Source: Stenotrophomonas pavanii (GTDB taxonomy: Bacteria > Pseudomonadota > Gammaproteobacteria > Xanthomonadales > Xanthomonadaceae). From it: 64,000 nucleotides of DNA. The notes beneath the pieces were generated by a model that saw only the letters and a program-made list of their open reading frames with translations, made no database searches and was not told the DNA's origin. The stretch's first letter is position 1; each line of letters opens with the position of its first letter. Location of the stretch: positions 165,871 to 229,870 of the forward strand of contig NZ_FNFQ01000008.1 of assembly GCF_900101175.1 (NCBI RefSeq), written 5' to 3'. Positions 10,118 to 17,844 of this stretch are shown here, piece by piece. A program made the translations under genes and the position numbers.

Positions 10118-10540
10118 CTAGACCGCTTCGTCGTCACGCCGCGCGGCGTGGCAGGCGCGGACGCGCGCCAGCGCGTCGCCAGCTTCGCGTGCCATCTGCT
10201 CGTACTCGCGCCGGATTTCTTCCAGCCGCTCCTCGTCCAGTTCTTCCAGGTCCAGGAGCTCGTTGTTGGCCTCGCTGGTCGCGCGGATCAGCTCGTCCAG
10301 CTTGATCTGCATCGCGGCAGTGTCCGCGTTCTGCGTGTGCTGGATCAGGAACACCATCAGGAACGTGATGATGGTGGTGCCGGTGTTGATCACCAGCTGC
10401 CAGGTGTCGTTGAAGCCGAACACCGGACCGCTGATGCCCCAGACCACTACGATGGTCACGGCGGCCAGGAAGGTCCAGGGCGAGCCGGTGGCTGCCGCGG
10501 CCTTCTTGGCGATGGTGTTGAACAGGTTGCGTGCTTTCAT
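10118..10540 (-). CDS. Low-affinity iron permease family protein (Fet4-like)
   Basis: A 140-aa membrane protein starting MKARNLFNTIAKKAA. Two hydrophobic helices lie at about residues 19-38 and 45-64, joined by the motif GPVFGFNDTWQLVINTGTT. After them comes IQHTQNADTAAMQIKLDELI, the recognisable core of the low-affinity iron permease family (PF04120), then a long acidic, charged cytoplasmic tail rich in Glu/Arg. Bacterial members are much shorter than yeast Fet4 and their transport activity is not well established. The frame also opens at a GTG five codons upstream. The gene is on minus and converges with smeF across the SMAG pair. Confidence 0.82.
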   Translation of the reverse strand: MKARNLFNTIAKKAAAATGSPWTFLAAVTIVVVWGISGPVFGFNDTWQLVINTGTTIITFLMVFLIQHTQNADTAAMQIKLDELIRATSEANNELLDLEELDEERLEEIRREYEQMAREAGDALARVRACHAARRDDEAV

Positions 10541-10617
10541 CGTCGTCCGTCCCACTCAGGTGACGAGGATGATCGGTAGTGGCTCGTGCAGGGACCGTGC
10601 AGCCGCTTCGCCGCAGC

Positions 10618-10944
10618 TCAGGCGCGCAGGCGCGGCGCGTCCTGCAGGCGTACCGGGCTGCTCTGGTAGACGTGCTGCCAGCAACGGTCGACGAATTCGC
10701 GGGCCTGGGCTTCGCTCAGGCGGGGCATGATCTGCAGGGCGTACTGGGTCTGGAACATCTCGTCGCGCTGCGCATTGCTGGCGCGCGGCTGGGTGATCAG
10801 CGAATCACAGGCGAACTTGATCCACGGCACGTAGGAGCCGAACGAGTTGTGCGGCAGCGCGCCGTCGGCATGCTGGCGGCGCCAGTGATCAAGCTCGGCG
10901 TCAACGTTGATGACCGGGGGAATGGCGGGAACTTCAGCGTGCAT
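10618..10944 (-). CDS. Hypothetical protein, 108 aa
   Basis: The start is ATG at 10944 (MHAEVPAIPPVINVDAELDH). The protein is soluble, without signal peptide or transmembrane segment, and rich in Trp, Gln and aromatic residues (DHWRRQHADGALPHNSFGSY...). A HWRRQ...F.SY.PWIKFACD arrangement suggests a compact helical protein, but no family is recognised. The reading frame remains open further upstream through a low-quality Arg/His-rich stretch that is probably not translated. It lies in a run of four small minus-strand genes. Confidence 0.6.
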   Translation of the reverse strand: MHAEVPAIPPVINVDAELDHWRRQHADGALPHNSFGSYVPWIKFACDSLITQPRASNAQRDEMFQTQYALQIMPRLSEAQAREFVDRCWQHVYQSSPVRLQDAPRLRA

Positions 10945-11018
10945 GTCGATCCAATCGGTTGAGGTGGATGGGAGTGGGGGGTGATCGCAGTGTGGCGTAT
11001 GCGCCGGTGCATGCCGTG

Positions 11019-11279
11019 TCAGCGGGATGTGGAGCCGGCGTTGCGATTGCCTATGAGCTGCGCGTGCTCGACGGCGCCGAGGTCTTCGGCCATGTCGGCC
11101 ATGGCGTTGCACAGGCGCTCATGCTCCAGCGGATGGCTGCGCGCCAGTTCCAGCTGCAGCCCCTGGTAGGCGGTCCAGAACAATGCACCGCGCCGATGCA
11201 GCGCGAACTGGTGCTGCAGGCGGTCGCGGATCGGGGCAAGAATCGGGTCTGGCGTAGGGCGTACGGCGTGCGCGCACAT
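11019..11279 (-). CDS. Hypothetical protein, 86 aa
   Basis: Starts at ATG 11279 (MCAHAVRPTPDPILAPIRDR), preceded by a GGAG-containing ribosome site. The composition looks protein-like, predicted largely helical (LQLELARSHPLEHERLCNAM), with no signal or membrane segment. Another minus frame is open over the same bases (to 11419) but lacks a comparable start. No function is recognised; the call rests on frame, start site and position in the minus-strand run. Confidence 0.45.
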   Translation of the reverse strand: MCAHAVRPTPDPILAPIRDRLQHQFALHRRGALFWTAYQGLQLELARSHPLEHERLCNAMADMAEDLGAVEHAQLIGNRNAGSTSR

Positions 11280-11478
11280 GGCTGGCTCCGCCGGGGAAAG
11301 GAGCCCCGGTGAACCCCACCGTAGGCGTGTTGGCGGTGGCGAGTGTTACCGCAACGTGTGCAGGCCCGCTCTCTGACTGTGCACACGGTCACAGTGATGG
11401 CCGCAAACGCTGCCGGCACTAGAAGGTGCCGGCACTGAAGCGTTCATTAAACGGGTGGAACGGCAGGCGCTGCGCTGC

Positions 11479-11931
11479 TCATTCACCGATGTCTTCGTTC
11501 CAGATGTCCGGGTGGCGGCTGATGAAATCACCCAGCAGGTCCACGCATTCCTGGTTGTCCAGGTCGATCACGTTGACGCCGTTCTCCCGCAGCCAGTCGA
11601 TGCCGCCCTGGAACGTGCGCGATTCGCCCACCACCACGGTGCCGATGTTGAACTGGCGCACCAGTCCGGAGCAGTACCAGCACGGGGCCAGGGTGGTGAC
11701 CATGATGGTGTCCTGGTAGCGACGCTGGCGGCCGGCCTTGCGGAAGGCGTCGGTCTCGCCATGCACCGACGGATCACCTTCCTGCACGCGGCGGTTGTGG
11801 CCGCAGCCGAGCAGGCGCCCGTCGTTGTGGTACAGCGCCGCGCCGATCGGCACCCCGCCCTCGGCCAGGCCCTGGCGGGCTTCGGCGATGGCGGTCTGCA
11901 GCAGGGCCTGGTAGTCGGGCGTGGTGATCAT
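11479..11931 (-). CDS. Nucleoside/cytosine deaminase, yeast Fcy1-like
   Basis: A 150-aa member of the zinc-dependent cytidine deaminase fold. Zinc ligands and the catalytic base are visible as H57-x-E59 (SVHGET) and C84-x-x-C87 (PCWYC). The whole layout follows yeast cytosine deaminase Fcy1: EGGVPIGAAL, GHNRR, the PCxxC loop, a VVGE strand, and a C-terminal tail ending DIWNEDIGE that resembles the Fcy1 end. Fcy1 converts cytosine to uracil, and 5-fluorocytosine to 5-fluorouracil. The enzyme is therefore more likely to act on a free base than on tRNA (TadA) or guanine (GuaD). The start at 11931 was preferred over 11961 because the extra ten residues are not family-like. Confidence 0.82.
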   Translation of the reverse strand: MITTPDYQALLQTAIAEARQGLAEGGVPIGAALYHNDGRLLGCGHNRRVQEGDPSVHGETDAFRKAGRQRRYQDTIMVTTLAPCWYCSGLVRQFNIGTVVVGESRTFQGGIDWLRENGVNVIDLDNQECVDLLGDFISRHPDIWNEDIGE

Positions 11932-12011
11932 GTGGGGCTCCGGTAAGTCGTGGCCCGCCATGATACGGGCAGGGGGTGCCGCTGGCCCCCGGCGGTGCGA
12001 TAATCGGGGGC

Positions 12012-12773
12012 ATGAGCGAATCCCCCTACAAAGCCGGTACCACCCATTTCGGGTTCCGCGACGTCGCCGCCAAGGACAAGCAGAAGCTGGTCGGCCAGGT
12101 GTTCACCTCGGTCGCGCGCAACTACGACCTGATGAACGACCTGATGAGCCTGGGCGTGCACCGGGCGTGGAAGCGCTACTACGTGGCGACCGCGCAGGTG
12201 AAGCCGGGCGACCGCGTGCTGGACCTGGCCGGCGGCACCGGCGACATCGCCGCCCTGCTGAAGGAGCGCGTCGGCGCCGAGGGTTCGGTGGTGCTGGGCG
12301 ACATCAACGCCGGCATGCTGTCGGTCGGCCGTGACCGCCTGACCAACCGCGGCCTGGTGCTGGGCCTGGACTACGTGCAGTGCAATGCCGAAGCCCTGCC
12401 GTTCCCGGACAACAGCTTCGATCTGGTCACCATTGCCTTCGGCCTGCGCAACGTGACCGACAAGGACGCCGGCCTGCGCGAGATGTACCGCGTGCTGAAG
12501 GTGGGCGGCCAGGCCCGCGTGCTGGAATTCTCCGAAGTGACGGCGGACTGGTTCAAGCCGATCTACGACTTCCACTCGTTCAAGATCCTGCCCAAGCTGG
12601 GCAAGCTGTTCGCCAACGATTCGGACAGCTACCAGTACCTGGCCGAGAGCATCCGCAAGCACCCGCCGCAGGACGAACTGAAGGCGATGATGGGGCAGGC
12701 CGGCTTCGAGCGCTGCCACTACAAGAACCTGACCGGCGGCATCGTCTCGATCCACTCCGGCTACAAGCTGTAA
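12012..12773 (+). CDS. ubiE: Ubiquinone/menaquinone C-methyltransferase UbiE
   Basis: SAM-dependent methyltransferase that adds the C-methyl group to the benzoquinol ring in ubiquinone synthesis. It has 253 aa from ATG 12012 (MSESPYKAGTTHFGFRDV). Family landmarks are VFTSVARNYDLMNDLMSLGVHR at residues 30-51, SAM motif VLDLAGGTGD at 69-78, NAEALPFPDNSFD, and the C-terminal GIVSIHSGYKL. An upstream in-frame ATG at 11976 gives a non-homologous leader. The gene is divergent from the deaminase across 80 bp, so they may share a promoter region. Confidence 0.96.
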   Translation: MSESPYKAGTTHFGFRDVAAKDKQKLVGQVFTSVARNYDLMNDLMSLGVHRAWKRYYVATAQVKPGDRVLDLAGGTGDIAALLKERVGAEGSVVLGDINAGMLSVGRDRLTNRGLVLGLDYVQCNAEALPFPDNSFDLVTIAFGLRNVTDKDAGLREMYRVLKVGGQARVLEFSEVTADWFKPIYDFHSFKILPKLGKLFANDSDSYQYLAESIRKHPPQDELKAMMGQAGFERCHYKNLTGGIVSIHSGYKL

Positions 12774-12786
12774 GCCCGGTGTCCGG

Positions 12787-12861
12787 GTAGTGCCGGCCGC
12801 TGGCCGGCATCCCCGTGCCCGGTCATCGTCCGTGCGGATGCCGGGCAGCGGCCGGCACTAC
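12787..12861. repeat. SMAG inverted pair after ubiE
   Basis: A forward unit at 12787-12809 starts GTAGTGCCGG. The reverse unit at 12839-12861 has one substitution in the left arm (GCCGGGCAGCGGCC). Confidence 0.88.
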
Positions 12862-12956
12862 CGGTGCTGTGGGCTGCCATTACCCCGCACCGCGCAACGC
12901 CTGCGCGGCCGGAGGGAGGTACCATTGGGGTTTGATCCCCGTAACGGTCCCGATTC

Positions 12957-14888
12957 ATGCGTAATCCGCTGATGCTCCTTCCGCTGGCCGTGGCCCTGGC
13001 CGCCGGCTGCTCCCAGGAGGCGGCCGCGCCCGCCGCCGCCCCGACTGCCGCAAAGGCCCCCGCCGCCCCCGTGAACGCCGAAAACCGCAGCCACGACGAA
13101 AGCTCGTACGCCGAGCCGGACAAGGTCGTCATCAAGGACATCGCGCTGGATCTGAAGCTGGACTTCGACCAGAAGCAGATCGGCGGTACCGCCACCTATA
13201 CGCTGGAGTGGAAGCAGAAGGACGCCAGCCAGCTGGTGCTCGACACCCGCGAGCTGACCGTGTCCAAGGTCGAGGCCGTCGCCGCCGATGGCGCGCGCAG
13301 CCCGCTGAAGTTCGAACTGGCCCCGGCCGACAAGGTGTTCGGCAGCAAGCTGACCATCGAGGCCGCGGAGCAGCCGGCCAAGGTGGAAGTGACCTACCAC
13401 ACCGCACCGACCGCCTCGGGCCTGCAGTGGCTGGCGCCGTCGATGACCGAGGGCAAGAAGCTGCCCTTCATGTTCAGCCAGTCGCAGGCCATCCATGCCC
13501 GCTCCTGGGTGCCGCTGCAGGACACCCCGAGCGTGCGCTTCACCTACAGCGCGCACGTGGTCTCGCGCCCGGACGTGATGGTGCTGATGAGCGCCGACAA
13601 CGATCCGAAGGCCGCGCGTGACGGTGACTACACCTTCAAGATGCCGCAGCCGATTCCGTCCTACCTGCTGGCCATCGCCGCCGGTGACCTGGTGTTCGAG
13701 CCGATCTCCGGCCGCTCCGGCGTCTGGGCCGAGCCGACCATGGTCAACAAGGCCGCCAAGGAATTCGAAGACACCGAGAAGATGATCGGTGCCGCCGAGA
13801 AGCTGTACGGTGAATACCGCTGGGGCCGCTACGACATGCTGGTGCTGCCGCCGTCGTTCCCGTTCGGCGGCATGGAAAACCCGCGCCTGACCTTCGCCAC
13901 CCCGACCGTGATCGTCGGCGACAAGTCGCTGGTCTCGCTGGTCGCCCATGAACTGGCGCACAGCTGGTCGGGCAACCTGGTGACCAACGCCAGCTGGAAG
14001 GACATCTGGCTCAATGAAGGCTTCACCACCTACGTCCAGGGCCGCATCACCGAAGCCCTGTACGGCAAGGAGATGGCCGAGATGGAGAAGCAGATCGACC
14101 AGACCGACCTGCTGGCTGAAGTGAAGGACATGAGCCCGGCCGACCAGGCGCTGGCGCTGCCGCCGCTGAACGAGCGCGACCCCGACGAAGCGCTCAGCCA
14201 GGTCGCCTACGTCAAGGGTGCATGGTTCTTGGAGTTCCTGGAACAGCGCTTCGGCCGCGAGACCTTCGATCCGTTCCTGCGCGGCTGGTTCGATGACCAC
14301 GCCTTCCAGAGCGCGAACACCGATCAGTTCGTCGCGTACATGAAGAAGAACCTGCTGCCGAAGAATCCGTCGGCCGTGACCGAGGCTGAACTGAAGGCGT
14401 GGCTGGACGAGCCGGGCATCCCGGCGTTTGCGGCCAAGGCGCAGTCGCGCAACTTCAGCAGCGTCGATACCGCGCGCATTGCCTTCGCCAGCGCCGGCAC
14501 CGTGCCCAGCAGCCAGGTCATCGCCGACTGGAGCACGCAGGAATGGGTGCGCTTCATCGACGGCCTGGGCGCGACCCAGCCGCTGGACAAGCTGGCCACG
14601 CTGGACAAGGCGTTCCACTTCACTGGCACCCCGAATGGCGAAATCGCCATGCGCTGGTACCCGCTGGCGATCCGCAGCGGCTACGAGCAGGCCAATGAAG
14701 GTGCTGCCGCGTTCATCGAGCGCGTCGGCCGTCGCAAGCTGATCCTGCCGATCTACGCCGAACTGGTGAAGACCCCGAAGGGGCTGGAGCTGGCCAAGCA
14801 GGCCTTCGAAAGGGCCAAGCCGGGCTACCACCCGATCACCACCGCCTCGGTGCAGGACATGCTGGCCAAGGCAAGCGCCGGCAAATAA
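12957..14888 (+). CDS. M1-family zinc aminopeptidase, lipoprotein
   Basis: A 643-aa peptidase with a lipoprotein signal (LAAGC, Cys18) followed by an Ala/Pro-rich linker, so it is probably anchored in the periplasm. The gluzincin core is intact: exopeptidase signature GGMEN at residues 304-308, zinc motif HELAH at 331-335, and the third ligand in NEGF, Glu354. The N-terminal beta-domain (residues ~60-240) is typical of M1 enzymes and leukotriene-A4-hydrolase-like members. The C-terminal domain is helical. It stands alone, between a SMAG pair and a strong terminator, with a start at ATG 12957. Confidence 0.93.
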   Translation: MRNPLMLLPLAVALAAGCSQEAAAPAAAPTAAKAPAAPVNAENRSHDESSYAEPDKVVIKDIALDLKLDFDQKQIGGTATYTLEWKQKDASQLVLDTRELTVSKVEAVAADGARSPLKFELAPADKVFGSKLTIEAAEQPAKVEVTYHTAPTASGLQWLAPSMTEGKKLPFMFSQSQAIHARSWVPLQDTPSVRFTYSAHVVSRPDVMVLMSADNDPKAARDGDYTFKMPQPIPSYLLAIAAGDLVFEPISGRSGVWAEPTMVNKAAKEFEDTEKMIGAAEKLYGEYRWGRYDMLVLPPSFPFGGMENPRLTFATPTVIVGDKSLVSLVAHELAHSWSGNLVTNASWKDIWLNEGFTTYVQGRITEALYGKEMAEMEKQIDQTDLLAEVKDMSPADQALALPPLNERDPDEALSQVAYVKGAWFLEFLEQRFGRETFDPFLRGWFDDHAFQSANTDQFVAYMKKNLLPKNPSAVTEAELKAWLDEPGIPAFAAKAQSRNFSSVDTARIAFASAGTVPSSQVIADWSTQEWVRFIDGLGATQPLDKLATLDKAFHFTGTPNGEIAMRWYPLAIRSGYEQANEGAAAFIERVGRRKLILPIYAELVKTPKGLELAKQAFERAKPGYHPITTASVQDMLAKASAGK

Positions 14889-14910
14889 TCGTCGGCGTTG
14901 GTGCGGAACA

Positions 14911-14940
14911 AAAAAACGGCAGGGAAACCTGCCGTTTTTT
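14911..14940. terminator. Rho-independent terminator of the M1 peptidase gene
   Basis: A six-A run, a stem AACGGCAGG / CCTGCCGTT with a small AAA loop, and a six-T run form a symmetrical and therefore potentially bidirectional terminator. Confidence 0.93.
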
Positions 14941-15198
14941 GTGGTTGCAACCATCGGTCGCGGTGTCACGTTCATGAAGGCGGAAGGAGGCGTTGGGTCT
15001 GCGTGATGGGTGTCTGCAAGAGTTTTTGAAGATTGTTGTATGGATTTCCCTGGACCTGAGCTTGAACATTCTGTCTTGCATCAACGGGGCTGGTTGCCAG
15101 CCGCTGGATGCAGTGCAGTCCATTGCATATCCCACAGGTATGCAATCTTCAATTCCATCAGGCCGGTTTCCGCAGCGTCGCAGGCGAGGGGCATTCCC
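14941..15198. other. Intergenic stretch with lower GC, no gene seen
   Basis: Follows the terminator. No convincing gene or repeat is seen. The base composition falls toward AT from about 15010 onward and stays lower through the next gene. The stretch presumably carries the promoter of that gene, but no clear -35/-10 pair could be picked. Confidence 0.4.
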
Positions 15199-15981
15199 AT
15201 GAAAACGTCAATGCAAAAATACATGCGGCCCGCCGCGATCCCGGTTCTGAGCGGTCTGGCTCTCGCAGCACTTCTCCTTGCCACACCCGCAGTCTCTACC
15301 GCATCGCCTGCAGAAGCGTTGCTGTTCAAGTCCGCAAATCTCATCAAGTACTCCACTGGGGAGTCCATCCCCACGTTCAGTGGCAGTTTGCGTCTCTATC
15401 AAAATGGTGACCAGACGGCGTGGATTGGAGAAAGGGGGATTGTGGCCATCGTGCTTTGCGGGCAAGAGCCTTGGTTCAACCCGGTTAGGACGGGGTTGCC
15501 CAGTAGGGGCGACGACCCGGAGGCTTTGGCTGCCGTAACATGGATGTACGCTGAGCTGAGCCGCAGAATCTCGATGGTAGCCAGTGCAGCCGCTGAAGTG
15601 CGGGGTGATAACGGCGTTGGCAAGGCGCGTAAAACCAAAGTCGAGTTTCCATGGGCGTACGGCGTCGAAAGATACGAGGTCTCCAGCGATCGGACCCCTG
15701 AAGGTCATGAGCGTATCCGACTCTGGAAACTGGACACCATCCACTCGACCCCTTCAGCAGGAGGCGGCCCCACTGAGGTTACGTCTGCGGAGAAGAAGGC
15801 GCGCGAAGCCTCCCTGGAAAGTAATGGCACATGGCATGAACTGGTGATCATTCCGGGTTGGCGACCCTTCTGGCTTCCTCCTGGGGTGTCCTTTCAAGGC
15901 TGGCGTTCAGCCAGTGGCTCCGGTTTTCGCACTGTGTCCGCTGCGCGGAAGGCAGGTCATGGTTGCGGCCTCCAGCGATGA
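15199..15981 (+). CDS. Hypothetical secreted protein, 260 aa, possibly disrupted 3' end
   Basis: The start at ATG 15199 gives MKTSMQKYMRPAAIPVLSG then a hydrophobic stretch and an AxA-type site (STASPA), a Sec signal peptide. The mature part has no recognised domain. Base composition is clearly less GC-rich at third positions than in neighbours, which suggests acquired DNA. The last ~25 residues are Ser/Gly/Arg rich (SASGSGFRTVSAARKAGHGC) and look like out-of-frame reading. The region beyond, in another frame, reads like more of a normal protein, so a frameshift near 15900 is plausible. Upstream codons in the same frame (from 15010) lack support. Confidence 0.55.
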   Translation: MKTSMQKYMRPAAIPVLSGLALAALLLATPAVSTASPAEALLFKSANLIKYSTGESIPTFSGSLRLYQNGDQTAWIGERGIVAIVLCGQEPWFNPVRTGLPSRGDDPEALAAVTWMYAELSRRISMVASAAAEVRGDNGVGKARKTKVEFPWAYGVERYEVSSDRTPEGHERIRLWKLDTIHSTPSAGGGPTEVTSAEKKAREASLESNGTWHELVIIPGWRPFWLPPGVSFQGWRSASGSGFRTVSAARKAGHGCGLQR

Positions 15982-16219
15982 GATGCTTGCCTGACGTCGC
16001 GATGGGCAGAAGCGGCAGGTGAATGTCACCGATGGGGAGGTGTTCGCAGAAAAGAGTGGGCTTGCACCGGTGGGTTCCTGGAACGAGATGGTGATCAGAG
16101 GGATAGGCAACGTGCCTGGTTGCCGGCCACTCCCGTTCACGGGCATGCGTCCATCCACCACGGGTTGCTAAAGTGTCCCGGTCACGCCGGCAGGCGTCTT
16201 CACCGATTGGGAGCACGCA
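15982..16219 (+). pseudogene. Likely degraded continuation of the preceding gene
   Basis: A different plus frame across 15910-16170 reads a protein-like stretch interrupted by one TGA at about 15991: RQVNVTDGEVFAEKSG then APVGSWNEMVIRGIGN. The WNEMVIRG segment echoes WHELVIIPG inside the upstream ORF (about 15833-15857). This suggests either a frameshifted 3' end or a decayed tandem copy. No intact gene fits here. The ribosome site of the next gene lies at the right edge. Confidence 0.35.
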
Positions 16220-16951
16220 ATGAAAAGACTGATCCTGGCCGCTGCATGTGCCTTCGCGCTGGCCGGCTGCAGCAACCCCGAGGAAGAGCGCAAGGCGCAG
16301 GAAGCCGCCGCGGCCGCCGTGCAGGCGCAGAAGGAAGCCAAGGCCGAAGACGTGGCCAAGCAGTACGACATGGCCGTGGCCGCGCAGGACTGGGAACGCG
16401 CGCGCCTGCATGGCGCCTCGCTGCTGGACCAGTACAAGGACACCGCCGCCGCCGAGCGCATCGCCGCCGGCTTCGACGAGGTCAAGGCCAAGGGCGATGC
16501 CGCGCGCGACCTGCGCCGCATGCAGGCGCTGTGGCAGTACAACCAGATCCCGGTGGGCAGCAAGGGCAACCAGGTGTCGGCGCAGATATACAGCAAGGAA
16601 CGGGTGGACGTGGATGGCAGCGGCGCCAAGCCGGTGCAGCTGGTGTTCCGCGATCACCCGGAGTGGAAGCGGCACGCCTACCTGGTGCTGCAGGCCGGTG
16701 ATTTCCGTTGCCCGCAGTGCACGGTGAAGGTGACCGTCGACGACGGCAAGCCGGTATCGATGGCCGCGTGGCGCCCGAAGACCGATGAAGCCATCGCCCT
16801 GTTCATCACCGACCAGAAGGCGCTGTGGAAGCTGGCGCGCAAGGGCAAGTCGATCAGCATCGAGTTCCCGGTCAAGGCCGGCGGCACCCGCACGGCGGTG
16901 TTCGAAACCGGTGGCGTCGACGCCAGCCGCATGCCGCAGTGGTGGCAGTGA
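16220..16951 (+). CDS. Hypothetical lipoprotein, 243 aa
   Basis: The lipoprotein signal MKRLILAAACAFALAGC has lipobox Cys17. A strongly helical Ala/Glu/Lys-rich stretch (residues ~20-60) that could form a coiled coil follows, then a helical segment to about 110. The C-terminal half is beta-rich with a CPQC pair (FRCPQCTVKVTVDDG) that could bind metal or form a disulfide. Family not recognised. The end overlaps the HAD gene by four bases (GTGA), which implies cotranscription and translational coupling. Confidence 0.75.
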   Translation: MKRLILAAACAFALAGCSNPEEERKAQEAAAAAVQAQKEAKAEDVAKQYDMAVAAQDWERARLHGASLLDQYKDTAAAERIAAGFDEVKAKGDAARDLRRMQALWQYNQIPVGSKGNQVSAQIYSKERVDVDGSGAKPVQLVFRDHPEWKRHAYLVLQAGDFRCPQCTVKVTVDDGKPVSMAAWRPKTDEAIALFITDQKALWKLARKGKSISIEFPVKAGGTRTAVFETGGVDASRMPQWWQ

Positions 16952-17574
16952 CGGGGGCGGCGGGCAGCGCAGTGCACGCGTTGTCCGCGATCCGGCACTG
17001 GGTGTTCGACATGGACGGCACGCTGACGGTGGCCGTGCATGATTTCGCCGCGATCCGCCGTGCGCTGCAGATCGCGGCCGAGGAAGACATCCTCGACCAT
17101 ATCGCGGCGCTGCCGGACGCGCCGGCGCAGGCCAAGCGCGCGTGGCTGCTGGATCATGAGCGCGCGCTGGCCGAGGACGCGCTGCCCGCGCCGGGCGCGG
17201 TGACGCTGCTGCGCGCGCTGGCGGCCGCGGGGTGCCGGCTGGGCATCCTGACCCGCAACGACCATGCGCTGGCGAAGCTGACGCTGGAGGCGATCGGGGT
17301 CGGGGAACTGTTCGATGATGCCGACATCGTCGGCCGTGATGAAGCGGTGCCCAAGCCCTCGCCGGATGGCCTGCAGCAGCACCTGCGGCGCTGGGGCGTT
17401 GCAGCGGCGGAGGCGGTGATGGTTGGCGACCACGCCTACGACCTGGAGTGCGGCCGTGCCGCAGGCACGCACACCGTGCTGGTCAATCTGCCGGAGAACC
17501 CATGGCCGGGCCGGGCCGACTGGCATTTCGCCGATTGCCGCGCGCTGTTGGCGGCGTGGCAGCAGAAGGGGTAG
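16948..17574 (+). CDS. HAD-superfamily phosphatase (phosphoglycolate-phosphatase-like)
   Basis: A 208-aa protein from GTG 16948, whose bases overlap the upstream stop. HAD motifs: I, FDMDGTLT with Asp21/Asp23; II, ILTRND; III, the lysine in AVPKPSPDG; IV, GDHAYDLECG. A small helical cap lies between motifs I and II. This pattern suits a Gph/PhoE-like phosphatase, but the substrate is unknown. The stop codon TAG at 17572-17574 is part of the GTAG head of a SMAG element, so the repeat supplies the end of the gene. The last 25 codons plus the repeats are then duplicated in tandem downstream. Confidence 0.88.
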   Translation: MTGAAGSAVHALSAIRHWVFDMDGTLTVAVHDFAAIRRALQIAAEEDILDHIAALPDAPAQAKRAWLLDHERALAEDALPAPGAVTLLRALAAAGCRLGILTRNDHALAKLTLEAIGVGELFDDADIVGRDEAVPKPSPDGLQQHLRRWGVAAAEAVMVGDHAYDLECGRAAGTHTVLVNLPENPWPGRADWHFADCRALLAAWQQKG

Positions 17575-17749
17575 TGCCGGCCGCTGGCCGGCAGTGTCGA
17601 CCAAGGTCGACACCTACCAGAACACCCATGGCCGGGCCGGGCCGACTGGCATTTCGCCGATTGCCGCGCGCTGTTGGCGGCCTGGCAGCAGAAGGGGTAG
17701 TGCCGGCCGCTGGCCGGCAGTGTCGACCAAGGTCGACACCTACCAACAG
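17498..17749. repeat. 126-bp tandem duplication: HAD gene 3' end + SMAG + GTCGAC repeat
   Basis: Two direct copies (17498-17623 and 17624-17749) are almost identical; a G/C difference in GCGGCGTGGCAG is the clearest change. Each holds the last ~77 bp of the HAD coding sequence, a SMAG unit (17571-17593, 17697-17719), and a second palindrome reading GTGTCGACCAAGGTCGACAC followed by CTAC (17594-17617, 17720-17743). The second copy of the coding tail has no start and is non-coding. Confidence 0.93.
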
Positions 17750-17771
17750 CATTCCCAGCAGCGCATCGGGT

Positions 17772-17800
17772 GGAAAGCCCCCTTGTTGTTCAAGGGGGCG
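17772..17800 (-). terminator. Probable rho-independent terminator of the PfkB kinase gene
   Basis: Read on minus, the hairpin CCCCCTTG / CAAGGGGG is followed by a short CTTTCC tract. A second hairpin (17836-17871, about 15 paired bases) spans the kinase stop codon just upstream. Confidence 0.6.
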
Positions 17801-17844
17801 CGCCGAAGGCGCGGGGATAAGGTGGAATGCGCGGGCAGTTCGGT

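Noticed and set aside
17624..17700. Second small HAD-like coding tail
   Set aside because: A tandem copy of the gene end without start codon or N-terminal motifs.
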